This document shows, piece by piece, positions 1 to 10,964 of a stretch of DNA of 64,000 bases. The position numbers and the translations under genes are program-made. This DNA comes from Heterostelium multicystogenum. Taxonomy: Eukaryota; Evosea; Eumycetozoa; Acytosteliales; Acytosteliaceae. Each line of letters starts with the position of its first letter. The first letter of the stretch is position 1. The stretch spans positions 1-64,000 of the forward strand of contig RCNN01000026.1 of assembly GCA_003667245.1 (NCBI GenBank), in the 5' to 3' direction. The notes beneath the pieces were generated by a model. The model worked only from the letters and a program-made list of their open reading frames with translations. It was not told where the DNA came from and searched no databases.

Positions 1-3000
1 TACGAAAATAATTAGTAACACCCTCGGTGTACTTTTGTCATCGAATTTATCCCTTGTCGAAATTATGTAATACTAACTATTATTTATAACAAAGTTGATC
101 AAGGATTATTTCTAAGTAGGTATTAAGTAAAATTGTCTAAAAAAAATTAAAGAATATCTAACTAAATAATTATTAAGATACAAGTGTAGTAAGATATATA
201 ATAATGCAGAAATTATCGAAAATGTATCTATCTATGGTCAACTAGTATTGTAAGTAAATTAGATAATCCTTCGTTTATTTAAAATTTTCTGACAATTTAG
301 CTCTAAGAGCAACAACCTATATGAACCTATTAAATACTTTATTGACCAGAAAACTATGGACTTGCGATTACTAGTCTTTTATTTCATAACTATGATAGTG
401 CCACGAAGTAAATATCATAATATAAATATTGTTATTTTATATAAACAATTAATTATTAATAATTTTCTATTTAGTATAAGTGAATGTATCTTTGAAGAAA
501 ATGTGTCAAAAGTTGGTCCTGTAATAGTAAATCAATCGAAAAAACTTAGTCATATACAATACGATCTTTAAGGGAAGATCTCCATACGACGTTACCTCCA
601 TATCCATTTATGGATCTGCCGAAATATTTATTCTTAATAGTGCCTTTCACAATTTAACTGGAACATGTTATTGGTTCTGACTCTGCTTCTCTACTAGTTA
701 TGTCCGATGTTGACTTTACAAGTAAGTAAACTAAATTTATATAATCATTCCAATACTAACTTAACTCTAGTGATACAAGGGCAGGATTATAGAATCATAT
801 GGTAAAGGAGAAGTATTTTTTGGATCGTGCGTTTTCGAGAATAATGCGGCATTTGACCACTTGGTCTTTCTTTCAAACAAAGTTAGATCTTATTTTTTCA
901 ACTCTAGAATTATATCAAATAAGTGCTCATCTTTTTTTGAAATTAACTTTGAATCTTCAATTAAGGGTGTAAACATGCTAGCTGCTCAAAATACCTTCCA
1001 AAATGCTCTTATTACTGCATCCAACTCATTTGGAATTTCTTTTCAATATTCAAAATATATTAATAACATTGGAATATATGTAATTACCTTTTAGAAAACT
1101 ATTTCGAGACCAAATACTAATTCACTTAAAATCAATCTCTAGAGAGGTGTTATTTTCGAAGTTGATCAATCTGGAGTGATAAACATTACGGATTCGCTCT
1201 TTTACAAAAACTTCTCTCCATATGGTAGCTTCATCTATTTCAAAAGCCTGGCAATCAGACCTGCAATTCCATGCTCCAACAACTTTTATAGAAACTCCTT
1301 TTTCTCCAACTCAGTATCATCAGCAGGTGCCTTGGTATACTACGAAAACAATGTTACCTGTCCTTTCGCATGCTATAACTGCTTCGAAAGAGATAATACT
1401 GCCACCTATGGTGAGCTTGTCAACAGTGCCTATTGGAACTTCTCTCTGATAATGCCACACAATTTACATTCTCCTCAAAAAACTTCAAGCAGTTATCACT
1501 GCCATGGACGCATTTGGAAACCGTGTTAGAGGGAGAAGCGATGTTTCTTTCAAGGTCGAACACAAATGTCCAAATGTAAACTTAACTGGAATCAAGACAG
1601 TTTTACTTAATATCAATGGTATTCAAATCATGTACAACTTGGTTTTAAGTGGAGAACCTGGAGCAGAGTGTGTTCTTAATTTCACATCGGATCCTCCAGC
1701 TAAAACTGGTCCAGTATATATACCTATAAAGTTTGATTACTGCGCCGACGATGAGCTGTTAGTTCATTACAATTCACTGGTATATTGTCTCAAGGAAATC
1801 CAGATTTCAGATATCATTAGGGTTGTAATATCGACTATCATGATAGTTTTGTTCATCTTGGTGTTGATTGCGCTAATCACAGTTATCATACAACGAAACC
1901 ATAGAATCATTGTACACTCCAATATTGTGTTCCTCATCACTGTTCTGGTTGGATGTATCATTCTTTTGGTTTCGATTATCACCTCTGAAATTACATCAAA
2001 GATTACTTGCACGCTTAGAAACATTTTGATACCTACAGGACTATTTGTAACATCGTTAGCTGTAGTTGTTAAGCAATTCAAGATATGGTTTGATAGGAAA
2101 CAAATTAGCTTTCAAAGAAGAAAAATGGTAAGTTTACATTAACAAGCAACTAGACATCTAACTAACAATCTTCCATTTCAGATTGAGACTGGTTATTTTT
2201 TAAAAGGTCTAATCATCTTGGCTGTAGTTCCAGCTGTAAGTAAAGAGAGCAAAATCTAACAGATTGAATATTAACATTAATTATAATAATATTATTAAAC
2301 GACATTGTAGATAATAATCACATTGAATCCAATTATTGCTCCTCTTAAACCGAATTACTCCATCAATTTAAATAATAACAGTGTAACATACTCGTGTTCC
2401 TCTAAAAAAGCCTATATCTATATAATTGTAAACCTATCCTATTTGGTAAGATCATCGCTTCAAACTAGTATCTATGGAAACTCTACTAACTATCCATTCA
2501 GGTAATCCTATTGTTTATATCATGTATTCTAGTGTTCCAAGGCCGAGAATATAGGTCATCGCCAGGAACTTTTAATGAACCCACATATATAGCAATACTA
2601 GTAAGATATAGATTAGATGATTTGATCAGACCTTACCTAGATAACATTATCATACTAAACAAACCTTGTTACCACATACTAGATATACAACTATATGCTA
2701 TTGATTATCATTCTAATTCCTTTAAGATTTTCATTTACAACGAATCCTAATGCTCAGTTCCTCATCAATTCGATTACTATTCTTTGTTATGTCTTCAGTA
2801 CTCTCGTACTTCTATTCTTACCAAAGTTCAACATTATCTTTAGAAAGAAAGCAGTAGTTCTATCTGTAAATATAAACCATCTATATATTACTTACTTATT
2901 TATCTTGACCTAGGTCGACTAATACGATTGATTTGAATGAAGATGATGAAATTTATAGAGGAGCAAGAAAACCAATTGAACGTAAACAAAGATATATTGA

Positions 3001-3414
3001 TGTTCTACGAAATATATGGTAATGATGAAGGACAACTAAACTTTGCGAATCATAATATATTCACTCCAGACTCTCCGACCCCGGCCAATCATTCTCCCAA
3101 TGTGCATGACGAGGATCATCAAATACCCAACCCATACAATATGAATATATCTAGCAGTATACCAAGTCCGCGCCAATCACCAGATTCAATTCCAAGCTCT
3201 GAATGTTCCTACCAGTGATGATAATCTAAGGAAGTCAATATATGGATCAACAGCAATCAGCAATGTAGATTCACGACTGCAACTATTTGATTTAAACAAT
3301 AACTGGAATGATCATACTGTTGGCCCAACTACTAGAAGAGCATTCTCCACGCCAAACTCACCTACTCAGGCGACAAGGCGAACATTCTTGAAGAAAAAGA
3401 AGAACAAGAAATAA
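1..3414 (+). CDS. Beta-helix / class C GPCR-like membrane receptor, 5'-truncated and frame-broken
   Basis: The 5' part encodes Asn/Ser/Phe-rich beta-helix-like sequence (units such as SLFYKNFSPYGSFIYFKS and NNFYRNSFFSNSVSSAGA). It is followed by a Cys-containing ectodomain and seven hydrophobic segments from about 1790 to 2860. The last ends in FLPKFNIIF, typical of the class C (family 3) receptor TM7 end. Introns with GT/AG ends at 2128-2181, 2239-2310, 2446-2501, 2601-2681 and 2868-2913 keep the 7TM part in frame. The gene probably starts upstream of the window, because base 2 onward already reads like beta-helix sequence. Frame changes are needed near 688, 1446, 1503, 3020 and 3217. Not all lie in homopolymers, so decay is possible. 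The Pro/Ser-rich cytoplasmic tail ends in a Lys cluster at 3414. The last 66 bp separate it from the convergent CorA gene. Probably a surface receptor; ligand unknown. Confidence 0.6.
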
Positions 3415-3481
3415 ACATTGCTATCTAGTTATGATATCACCTGATATCAAATCGAACTCGTCATTTTATATAAATGAGTAT

Positions 3482-4675
3482 TCAATAGAGGTATCCCTTT
3501 TTATAGGAATAAACTAAGCATATGAAAGCAAAACATAGCATGGTTGCACAGATTCCAGAGAACCAATTATAGTTGTCCACGGAATCTGCCAATCCAGGCA
3601 TTTTGATATTCATACCAAAAAATACCGGATAGCCATGTCATGGGCATGAAAAATAGTAGTAAGTGTGGCGATACGGGACATGCTTACATTCAATGTGTGT
3701 GATTCCTCGTCCATGACCAATGACACCTTGGAGATATAGATGTTGCCAATGTTCTCCAGCAACTCCTCCGCCAACTTTATCTTTTGTTGCAATCGGTAGA
3801 GTCTGTCCTTGATATTAGTCAAGTGTCTGGTGGCCTCCAAATCCGATATATTATCCCTTAGCAACGAAGACATTACATCACTAATAGATAGATTTGAATT
3901 AATTAGTTTCAGCTCGTCAGACTGGTATCGACATTTAATATTACTTTTTAATGAATAACCATGACAAAAGATTAGTAGCCTTTCTCACAGCACGACCTAA
4001 TCTAATATAGAGCTCAGACTTTGCAATTTCATCTCTCATCGTGTATTCGTCGAGTATGTTCACCTCAACCATTAGTGTGTCGGCGAGTGCAGAGTACACG
4101 GCATGGATACCATCAAGAAAGCTGCATAAGACCCAATGAGGTGTTTGAATCTGGTTGCTGTCGAGATAGCGGAATGACTTCATCACGGTATCTAAGCTGT
4201 CTAGTGGACGGCTGTGGAAAACCAGTACAAAAGACTTGAATATCACCAGATAGATATTGGAAGGCTCCAATACATTGTGGTCATTATAGCCAATCTCACT
4301 TGTCGACACAAACAAGTAATGCGAGTACTCCTCTGACTTTTCACTGCTGTCCTGTGTGATTATATCTTCGTATGTCAAGTGATGAATGGAGAAGATCTTG
4401 CAGATGATCGATATCTCATCGTCATCCAATCCCTCCATGTCTACCCAGTAGACTTTATTGTTCTGCGCAAGAGCGCTAACACTATGTGCATTGATTGAAT
4501 GGTCAATACTAAGATTACTATTTGACTGTGGATGCTGCAAAGGTGGAGATAATAAAGTAGAGTTTCTAATATCGTTGAACACCGATTGATCTCTTTGAAG
4601 TAGATAATTAGAGAACTCTACTAACTCTTGGAAAGTATAATTTTTTTCCTTATCATTTAATTCATTGATGATCAT
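3482..4675 (-). CDS. CorA-type divalent cation (Mg2+) transporter
   Basis: The protein (about 395 aa) has the CorA layout: a long N-terminal cytoplasmic domain with KVYWVDMEGLDDDEI and HHLTYEDI, an alpha-helical stretch ending near KVSLVMDEESHTLNVSMSRI, TM1 ending in the signature GMN (about 3608-3616), then TM2 and a short basic C-terminus. CorA proteins are pentameric channels for Mg2+ and related ions. Three frame breaks must be bridged, each one extra base in a homopolymer: T run 3945-3949, A run 3649-3653 and A run 3617-3622 (plus-strand letters). Removing one base from each gives a continuous protein through GMN, so I treat the gene as intact. Start chosen at the first ATG of the frame (4675). 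Mitochondrial Mrs2/Alr-type relatives are an alternative, but the sequence after GMN is more like bacterial-type CorA. Confidence 0.85.
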
Positions 4676-6865
4676 AATCTAATTGATGATGATGATGATG
4701 AAAGTCAGTCGATCTTGATTAGTCTCTCTATCAGCAAAGTGTCTCTACAATATAAACATACCTTCTTTTCTCTAACAGAAGAATTAGAGAATGATGTAGG
4801 AATTGAGGCTATTCATCATTAATTCCCTAATAATAAATATTGCTGTTCATTTAATAATGGTAGTTTCTAATAATATCGATAATAATAATAGAAGAGACCA
4901 TCATACTTTTAAGTATATATATCTATATATATATCTCCTATGCTATTATTATTATTATAGTTGTCCTATGATGCAGTGCTAGTTATGATAATATTTCTGC
5001 AAAATAAATGTTGAAATTGGATTGGGTTTTGACCACTTTTTAATACTGTCAAACGTTCTGAATAAAATTAGAATAAACAGAAATAAAGATTTTTATTGAT
5101 TTTATCAACTTTAACAAAATTTAGAAAACTATTGGATATCATAGATTGATTTTACTCAGGATCAAGGTTTGGGTCAGTTTGTTATTTAGCATGGTTACCA
5201 TTCTTGAGTTTAAATGGCAATTGGTATTATCTATTAAATATAATCCACCTCTTGTGAATTTGTCTAAGGAATGGAAAAAATCATCAAAGTGTATGATTTC
5301 TACCAGTATATATATTTGTTTGAGTTGTTCCAGATTGTGGCAATAATCTTGTATATTCGTATTCTGGCTCCGTCATAAATATTGGAGTATAATCTATTTC
5401 TTTTGAAACTCTTGTTACATCTAATAATAATATTTATTACCCTTCTATAGATCATTGTCCTTTACAAGTAAATAATTATGTCAAGCGGAATCAACACCAT
5501 TAAGTTGCCAACTTTATCTCTCATTTGAACAAAAGATCCGAATGAAAATACAACATTTCCCAATTGAAGATTAATTACACTCATGATTGTAAGGGAACCA
5601 TTTACAAAGTAATTGGTTGAATAAAGAACTGGAAATAGCTATAGTGCATTGTTGAGTTTAGATTTGTTATGCTAGCTGTTCCATGCAATAGTGAAATAAT
5701 TCAATACACATTTGGATCCACTCACAGAATTTTGGAATGAGGATCTTGGCGAATTGGTTGGTCCACACTTCTGACATAAACTAAACTAAAAAAAACAAAA
5801 AAGTTAAAAATAAAATCATGTACAAAATTAATTACTGGTCACTCACAAAAACACAATGTTAGAGACAATCATTTAAGTAACACTACTTTAAAAATAATAG
5901 ACATAAAGATATATTTATTATTTATTTATAAATATATACATACTAGTATTCACAAAATGAGTTATTTTTGTTTTTATTTATTTAATTATTATTAATTATT
6001 ATTTTTATTTAATTTAAAATTTAAGTATTTTTTATAACACATTCTACTTTTTACTTATAAAAATCTGGCGGGGAAGACTTCCACCAAATCTATTTTATTG
6101 TTTGTGATGGTAGTCTTGATCATGATCATTTTAAGATCAGTTTTTGCAAGTCGCACCAAAATAAATGATAGTGCAAATAAACAAAAAATAAAAATACATA
6201 TCTAAGATATAGGCTCTGTATCAAAAAAAATTAAAAGAAAACCATTAACATTAAAGGTATGATATGCAGCAATCCGCAAATGAAATTGTGGGTGTTATTG
6301 TAACTTATCAAAAAATGACAAGTTGCAAATATAAAAAATCTTAAAAATGGTCAGAAAAAAATAAGGGTGGTTTGGGGTGTGGGTGACATCAAAAGGTCGA
6401 CCTGTGTTTTCGATGCATGACTTTGGTTTTTGGGAGGCAAACACCCACCACCATTCAACTTATCATATGAATAAAAATAAAAAACTATTTTAAAATATCA
6501 TCATAAATCATTTTTACCAGATTTTTATATTTGAAAAACTGACTGCCTGACTGACTGGTTTGATCATAAGTTAGTTACATAACCTAACAAACTAATCAAG
6601 AACGGTCCAAACAACATCATTCACCTTCATACAACATCTTTATTTATTTATTTGTAGTTTACATATCTCATCGAATATACATACATATACATATTATACA
6701 TACATTTAACATTTTAATCTTTCGGTTTTTTTAATTAATAATAATAATAATTAAAATACACTAAATAATAGTAATTTTTTTAAATAATAAATAATAAATA
6801 ATAAAGTTGTAATATTAGTTTATATATATATAAAGTATAAATAAAATAAAATAAAATAGATACAG
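4676..6865. other. AT-rich intergenic region with possible gene remnant
   Basis: About 2.2 kb without an intact gene. 5130-5760 is less AT-rich and shows short coding-like pieces in changing frames, for example around 5330-5400 with a Cys-Gly-Asn-Asn start. This could be the debris of an IPT-type surface protein gene, but I cannot prove homology. 4905-4936 is a TA/CTA-type simple repeat, and 6720-6830 is almost pure A/T ahead of the next gene. Confidence 0.4.
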
Positions 6866-7557
6866 ATGAAGAGATCACCGAGTGGCAATAGCTATGTTAA
6901 TAGTCTCAATAAAGTACCATATATATTTATTATCTTTATACTTTTACAATTTATTTCATCTTCAAATGGTATGTTTTGCTTTGTATTATATTGTATTGTT
7001 TGATAACAATGCTCAAAGAAGATTTGGTTAAAAACGAATACTAATTTCTATATTCTAAATCATATCAATCAGCAGCTGACGTTGTAGTAATGTGGGATAA
7101 CCCTATGATTTCGAATATAACCATATATGTGGGCGATACAGTTCATTGGATCACGTCAGATAACTTACAACATACCGTCACATCATATCAGGTGGAGCCA
7201 ACAGTCGGCACACCCGCACCTTTCATCAATTCACCATTGATCACAAGCGACGAAAATGGCATCAGTCAATTTTCAAAGCGCAAATTCTCAAAGATGTTCA
7301 CTCAGGAGGGTTTACACTATTATCATGATCAACACAATTCAGACACAATGCAAGGTACAGTCCATGTAATCAAACAATCAAGAGGTATGTTATATTTGTT
7401 GACTATTTATTGCACCAAACAAGCAAAACTACACATACTAACAACAGTATTAATAATTGAAGAATCAGGTATTGAAAATTCAAGTTCAAAAGAAACTATC
7501 GAAAGCTTTTTATTTGCCAGTCTACTTGCTATACTTATCTTTTTCGTGTTTTCATAG
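6866..7557 (+). CDS. Small secreted cupredoxin-like protein, probably GPI-anchored
   Basis: Three exons (6866-6968, 7073-7384, 7469-7557) give 167 aa. Exon 1 encodes a signal peptide (hydrophobic IFIIFILLQFISSSNA). The mature domain reads like a plastocyanin/azurin fold: VGDTVHWITSDNLQHTV with the first His ligand, then FTQEGLHYYHDQHNSDTMQG near the C-terminal ligand loop. In type-1 copper proteins this loop is Cys-x(n)-His-x(n)-Met. Here the Cys position is His, while the later His and Met are present, so copper binding of the usual blue type is doubtful. The C-terminus is Ser-rich followed by a hydrophobic end (SFLFASLLAILIFFVFS), as in GPI-anchor signals. The second intron is 84 nt, in frame and free of stops, so its retention would add 28 residues. 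Confidence 0.75.
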
Positions 7558-8276
7558 ATTATGAGAATGGAAAAACAATATTAATAACTATAGCAAAAAC
7601 AACTAGATCAACAATCCCCAACTCCCCTTCTCCTTTAAGTAGCAATAGATTGATTGTCTACAAATGCAACCAATCATTGAAGAAATAGCACTAATAACTA
7701 TATATTTTATTACTATTAACAAACAACTAATGATAGTAGCAATATTATTGGCTCATCAAACAAACCTGATAATTATTTAGTTAGTTAGTTTTTATAAGTA
7801 TTACTATTAGTCGACTTTAAATAATACATTGGAATAAATATACTTTATAATGCTATTTCGATAAACTTAACTTGATTAATTTACTTTATTATTATTAATA
7901 TTATTTAAATCTATTCATTAGAATAAACATTCTTGATAGATCTAACCTTTTTTAAGTTCGTTAAACTTTGCCACCAATTTGCAAAACTTGAAGTTTCAAG
8001 TTTAATAAATGAATTTTTTTGTTAATTATTTTCAAAATCATAAAAATATAATTAATTATTATTGAATATATTCACAAGGGAACCACAGCCAAAACAATGT
8101 TAAATTAATTAAAATATTAATTAACATTTTTATTTTATTTTTTATTACAATATATCGTTGTGTCATTGGTTACTGTTATAGTTTTTAGTATTAAGATTTA
8201 CAAGAAAGTTAGTTACATATATCTATATATCATTACATCTATCATAAATATACCATTATTATAAAGTTTTTAAACA
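7558..8276. other. AT-rich intergenic region
   Basis: No reading frame with coding character. Probable 3' UTR of the cupredoxin-like gene and promoter of the LRAT gene. It contains A/T-only tracts and a TAGTTAGTTAG short repeat near 7780. Confidence 0.5.
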
Positions 8277-8911
8277 ATGGAGTTAGAAAAACTTGAAAAC
8301 AAATTCAACTATTATAAACAAAAAATTGATAACAATGAAAATGTAAACATCATTTTTGAACATATACGTATAGACAGATCACAATATTTCCATCATGGTT
8401 TGAGAGTCACATTAGATGATATCGTTGGTATAGGTATGTTTCAATTCTTTTATTCAAAGTTCGAAATTTAATATTAATTCATTAAAATTTAGTTCATTTT
8501 TCAACACTATCTCCATCTGGTTCAAGTCTCTTCGGATTGTTGAATGAAAAGTCAGATGCTAAATTATTATGGACTAATGAAAAACACTTCATTGGAGATC
8601 AAAAAAAAAAGAAAATAGAAGTTATCCAAACTGTTCACAATGATTATGCTGCTTTCGATAGGCTGCTACAGGTTGTTAGGGATGGTACGAAGCAAGTTTA
8701 CAACTTATTTAAGAACAATTGTGAGCATTTTGTCAACTATATTATAAAAGGTATACCCTCAAGCCAACAAGTAGTGGATGTAGCAAATACGGCAGCTCTT
8801 ACTGGTTTAATTGGCTTTGTTTCTTTTGCAATCTACAAAATATTCTTTGATCAACCACAAGAAAATGAATCCAAAAAAACCAAGATAAATTATATTTGTT
8901 TGGATCGATGA
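8277..8911 (+). CDS. LRAT/H-rev107-fold lipid acyltransferase or phospholipase, tail-anchored
   Basis: Two exons (8277-8433, 8493-8911) encode 191 aa. The LRAT domain of the NlpC/P60 superfamily is recognisable from its three catalytic positions: His in RSQYFHHGLRV, His in VVHFST and the nucleophile Cys in NNCEHFVNY. Family members transfer acyl groups between phospholipids and retinol or amines, or act as phospholipase A1/A2. A hydrophobic segment near the C-terminus (AALTGLIGFVSFAIYKIFF) is followed by a short charged tail, as in vertebrate H-rev107 proteins, suggesting a membrane anchor facing the cytosol. Splice sites are consensus (GTATGT...TTTAG), with a phase-1 join restoring the V-H-F motif. 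Substrate cannot be inferred. Confidence 0.85.
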
Positions 8912-9396
8912 TCAACAAAAGTATACAAAAATGAAACTTGATTGTAAATAAATAGAAATAATAACAGAGAAAGACATCTATTATTATTTGTAGAAATAGC
9001 TTTATTATTTATACTATCATTAGCATGATTCTGCTATTTATTGTTAACTATTCTTTGATATTAGTTGTTACTGTTGCTACTGTTTTAGATGAGGAGGTGG
9101 AGGGATGTTTCAATCCAACTGTACATAAATAAATTATAGATAAAGAATGGTAAAGGTTAGTTGGGAAAAGAAAAGAAGGAAAGGAAAGGAAAGAAGAGAA
9201 ATGGAAAGGAAAGGAAAAAAACAAACAATTTATGAATTCGGTCGGGAATGTTTGGGAAAAGGATTGTCGGAAATAACTTTGGAATCAAAGTTAGATAGAA
9301 TATTATATATATATGTTAGGGCTGATTTCGTATCGATGTTGTTGGGTTTGTTGATTGACTGCTGGAAAATATAAAGTACTGCTACTAACTAACTAA
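8912..9396. other. Intergenic region between two tail-to-tail genes
   Basis: Holds the 3' ends of the LRAT gene and the downstream minus-strand gene. 9147-9374 is open, but it starts in a purine repeat (GGAAAGGAAAG type) and looks non-coding. A CTAACTAACTAA repeat lies at 9383-9400. Confidence 0.45.
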
Positions 9397-9419
9397 CTAA
9401 ATATCTTTGTTGGCGGGAG

Positions 9420-10964
9420 TCATATCCTCGCCAGCACTATTATTATTATTCTCTTTGTCGTTTGTTTGATGACTTCATTACTATTATTATCGTTTTTATT
9501 ACTATCACTATTACTACTACTATTATTATTATTATTATTACTACTATCAATATTATCATTGCTACTACTATTACTATTATTATCACTATTACTACTAGTG
9601 GCGGTGTTTTCACTATTACTTTCGTTGTTAAATTGATTTTTCTTTATATTGCTAGCATTGTTGTTGTTTATATTGCTACTACTATTAATGTTGGTTGGAA
9701 CTCTATTAGTGATGGTGATGTCGCTATTATCTTTGTTTTGTTGATTGGCCATCGATCGTAGTCTTATCTCTCGTAGTTTGAAATCGATGGTCATACGACA
9801 CCCGAGACAAAGCTTGTGATTCTGGCAATTATGATTGATCACTATGTGTTGTCTCATGTTTTCGAGGTTTTCGCGAACTGTACATTTGAAATGGGGACAC
9901 TGAAAATCTTCGGTCTCCCAACTGTCGTTGTCGCTTTCATTGTCATCGGTATCATATTCACTGTCATTTTCATTGTCATTGTTATTGTTTTCATTATAAA
10001 ATACACCACTGCTGCTACTTCCATTGTTGCCCAAATCATCGCCATTATCGAATCCCATGGAACCCCCACTAACAGGTGAACTCGTTTCACTGTATTGTTG
10101 CTGCTGCTGCTGTTGTTGTTGGAGTTGCTGTTGTTGCTGCTGAAGTTGTAATTGATGAAACTGCTGCTTAATTTGCTGTTTAATGGGTTGCCTCATAATA
10201 TACATGTCATTCTCCAGCTGTTCTTCTTCGTTGTCTTCAAAATCATCGTTGGTTCTCTGTCTTTTGTAATCATAGTCGTCTTCGTATAGCTGGCTATTAT
10301 CGCTGTCGTACTGCTGTTCGTTTTCATTGTTCTGCTGCTTTCTTTTGATTTTGGAGAATATGTTTGGCGATGGACTTGGACTGCCATTGTTACTTCCGCC
10401 AGAGTCGCTTCCGCCACTGACATTGTGGGCTGGATTGACGAGCTGTCTCTTCTTCACACTGAATTGAATCTGTAGTTGGCAACCCTCGCATGTCGCAGGA
10501 TTTGGACACATGTGGACATGCTTTGGATTACGAATGTGACTCTTCATACCCTCACGTGATGCATACCAGTTGTAGCAGCACACATGGGGACACTTTATTC
10601 GGCCATCGGAGGTCAACATTTCAATGGACTCCTGGTCGTCTGGATCCGCCTCGAATTTAGAACGACGATAGACACGTTCGTTTGGGCAATGAGCATAGGC
10701 TCCATTGCATCCGTGGATGACTTTGCAGTGCTCCTCGACATTGGCAAAGTTGCAGCACTCGCCGGAGCATCCTTCGTGGAGACAACGAAATTTGGTTTTT
10801 GGTTTTTGGAGTGACTTGTCCTTGAGTTTTCGCGAGTATTCACGTTCGTTGGCACAGTTCTCAGGAGTTCCATCGCATCTGTGAATACCCATACAATGCA
10901 TTTTCACATTGGTGAAAGTCTTTCCACATCCTGGATGCAAACACACTTTCCTATTCTTTGTCAT
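9420..10964 (-). CDS. Cys/His zinc-binding-motif protein with long Asn/Gln/Ser-rich tail
   Basis: 514 aa as read. The N-terminal 170 aa hold two copies of a motif C-x-H-x3-C...F...H-C-x3-H-x-C-[DN]-G-x4-C-x-N-E-x2-Y (CLHPGCGKTF...ANEREY, then CLHEGCSGECCNF...PNERVY). They are followed by a second motif type (IKCPHVCCYNWYASREGMKSH...CEGCQLQIQF) that recurs near residue 365 (FQCPHFKCTVRENLENMRQH...CLGCRMTIDF). The spacing of Cys and His suggests C2H2-like zinc binding. Between and after these lie poly-Gln (about 277-290) and Asn/Ser/Asp tracts. A one-base frame change near 9465 would give a more natural Asn-rich C-terminus ending at 9397. No named family is recognised; a paralogous single-unit gene lies at 13238. 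DNA or RNA binding is a guess. Confidence 0.75.
   Translation of the reverse strand: MTKNRKVCLHPGCGKTFTNVKMHCMGIHRCDGTPENCANEREYSRKLKDKSLQKPKTKFRCLHEGCSGECCNFANVEEHCKVIHGCNGAYAHCPNERVYRRSKFEADPDDQESIEMLTSDGRIKCPHVCCYNWYASREGMKSHIRNPKHVHMCPNPATCEGCQLQIQFSVKKRQLVNPAHNVSGGSDSGGSNNGSPSPSPNIFSKIKRKQQNNENEQQYDSDNSQLYEDDYDYKRQRTNDDFEDNEEEQLENDMYIMRQPIKQQIKQQFHQLQLQQQQQQLQQQQQQQQQYSETSSPVSGGSMGFDNGDDLGNNGSSSSGVFYNENNNNDNENDSEYDTDDNESDNDSWETEDFQCPHFKCTVRENLENMRQHIVINHNCQNHKLCLGCRMTIDFKLREIRLRSMANQQNKDNSDITITNRVPTNINSSSNINNNNASNIKKNQFNNESNSENTATSSNSDNNSNSSSNDNIDSSNNNNNNSSSNSDSNKNDNNSNEVIKQTTKRIIIIVLARI

Noticed and set aside
3021..3216. Intron with GT/AG ends in the receptor tail
   Set aside because: It would keep the frame, but the segment is Pro/Ser-rich and less AT-rich than other introns here, so two frame errors in coding sequence seem likelier. 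Not settled.
5146..5346. 66-aa open frame
   Set aside because: No signal, motif or neighbouring exons, and coding-like words around it are in other frames. Treated as possible remnant only.
9147..9374. 75-aa Lys/Arg/Glu-rich frame
   Set aside because: Starts inside a purine simple repeat and lies between two 3' ends. Composition follows the repeat.
9462..10079. Plus-strand Ile/Thr/Val-rich frames
   Set aside because: Antisense shadows of the Asn/Ser-coding triplet tracts of the minus-strand Cys/His-motif gene.
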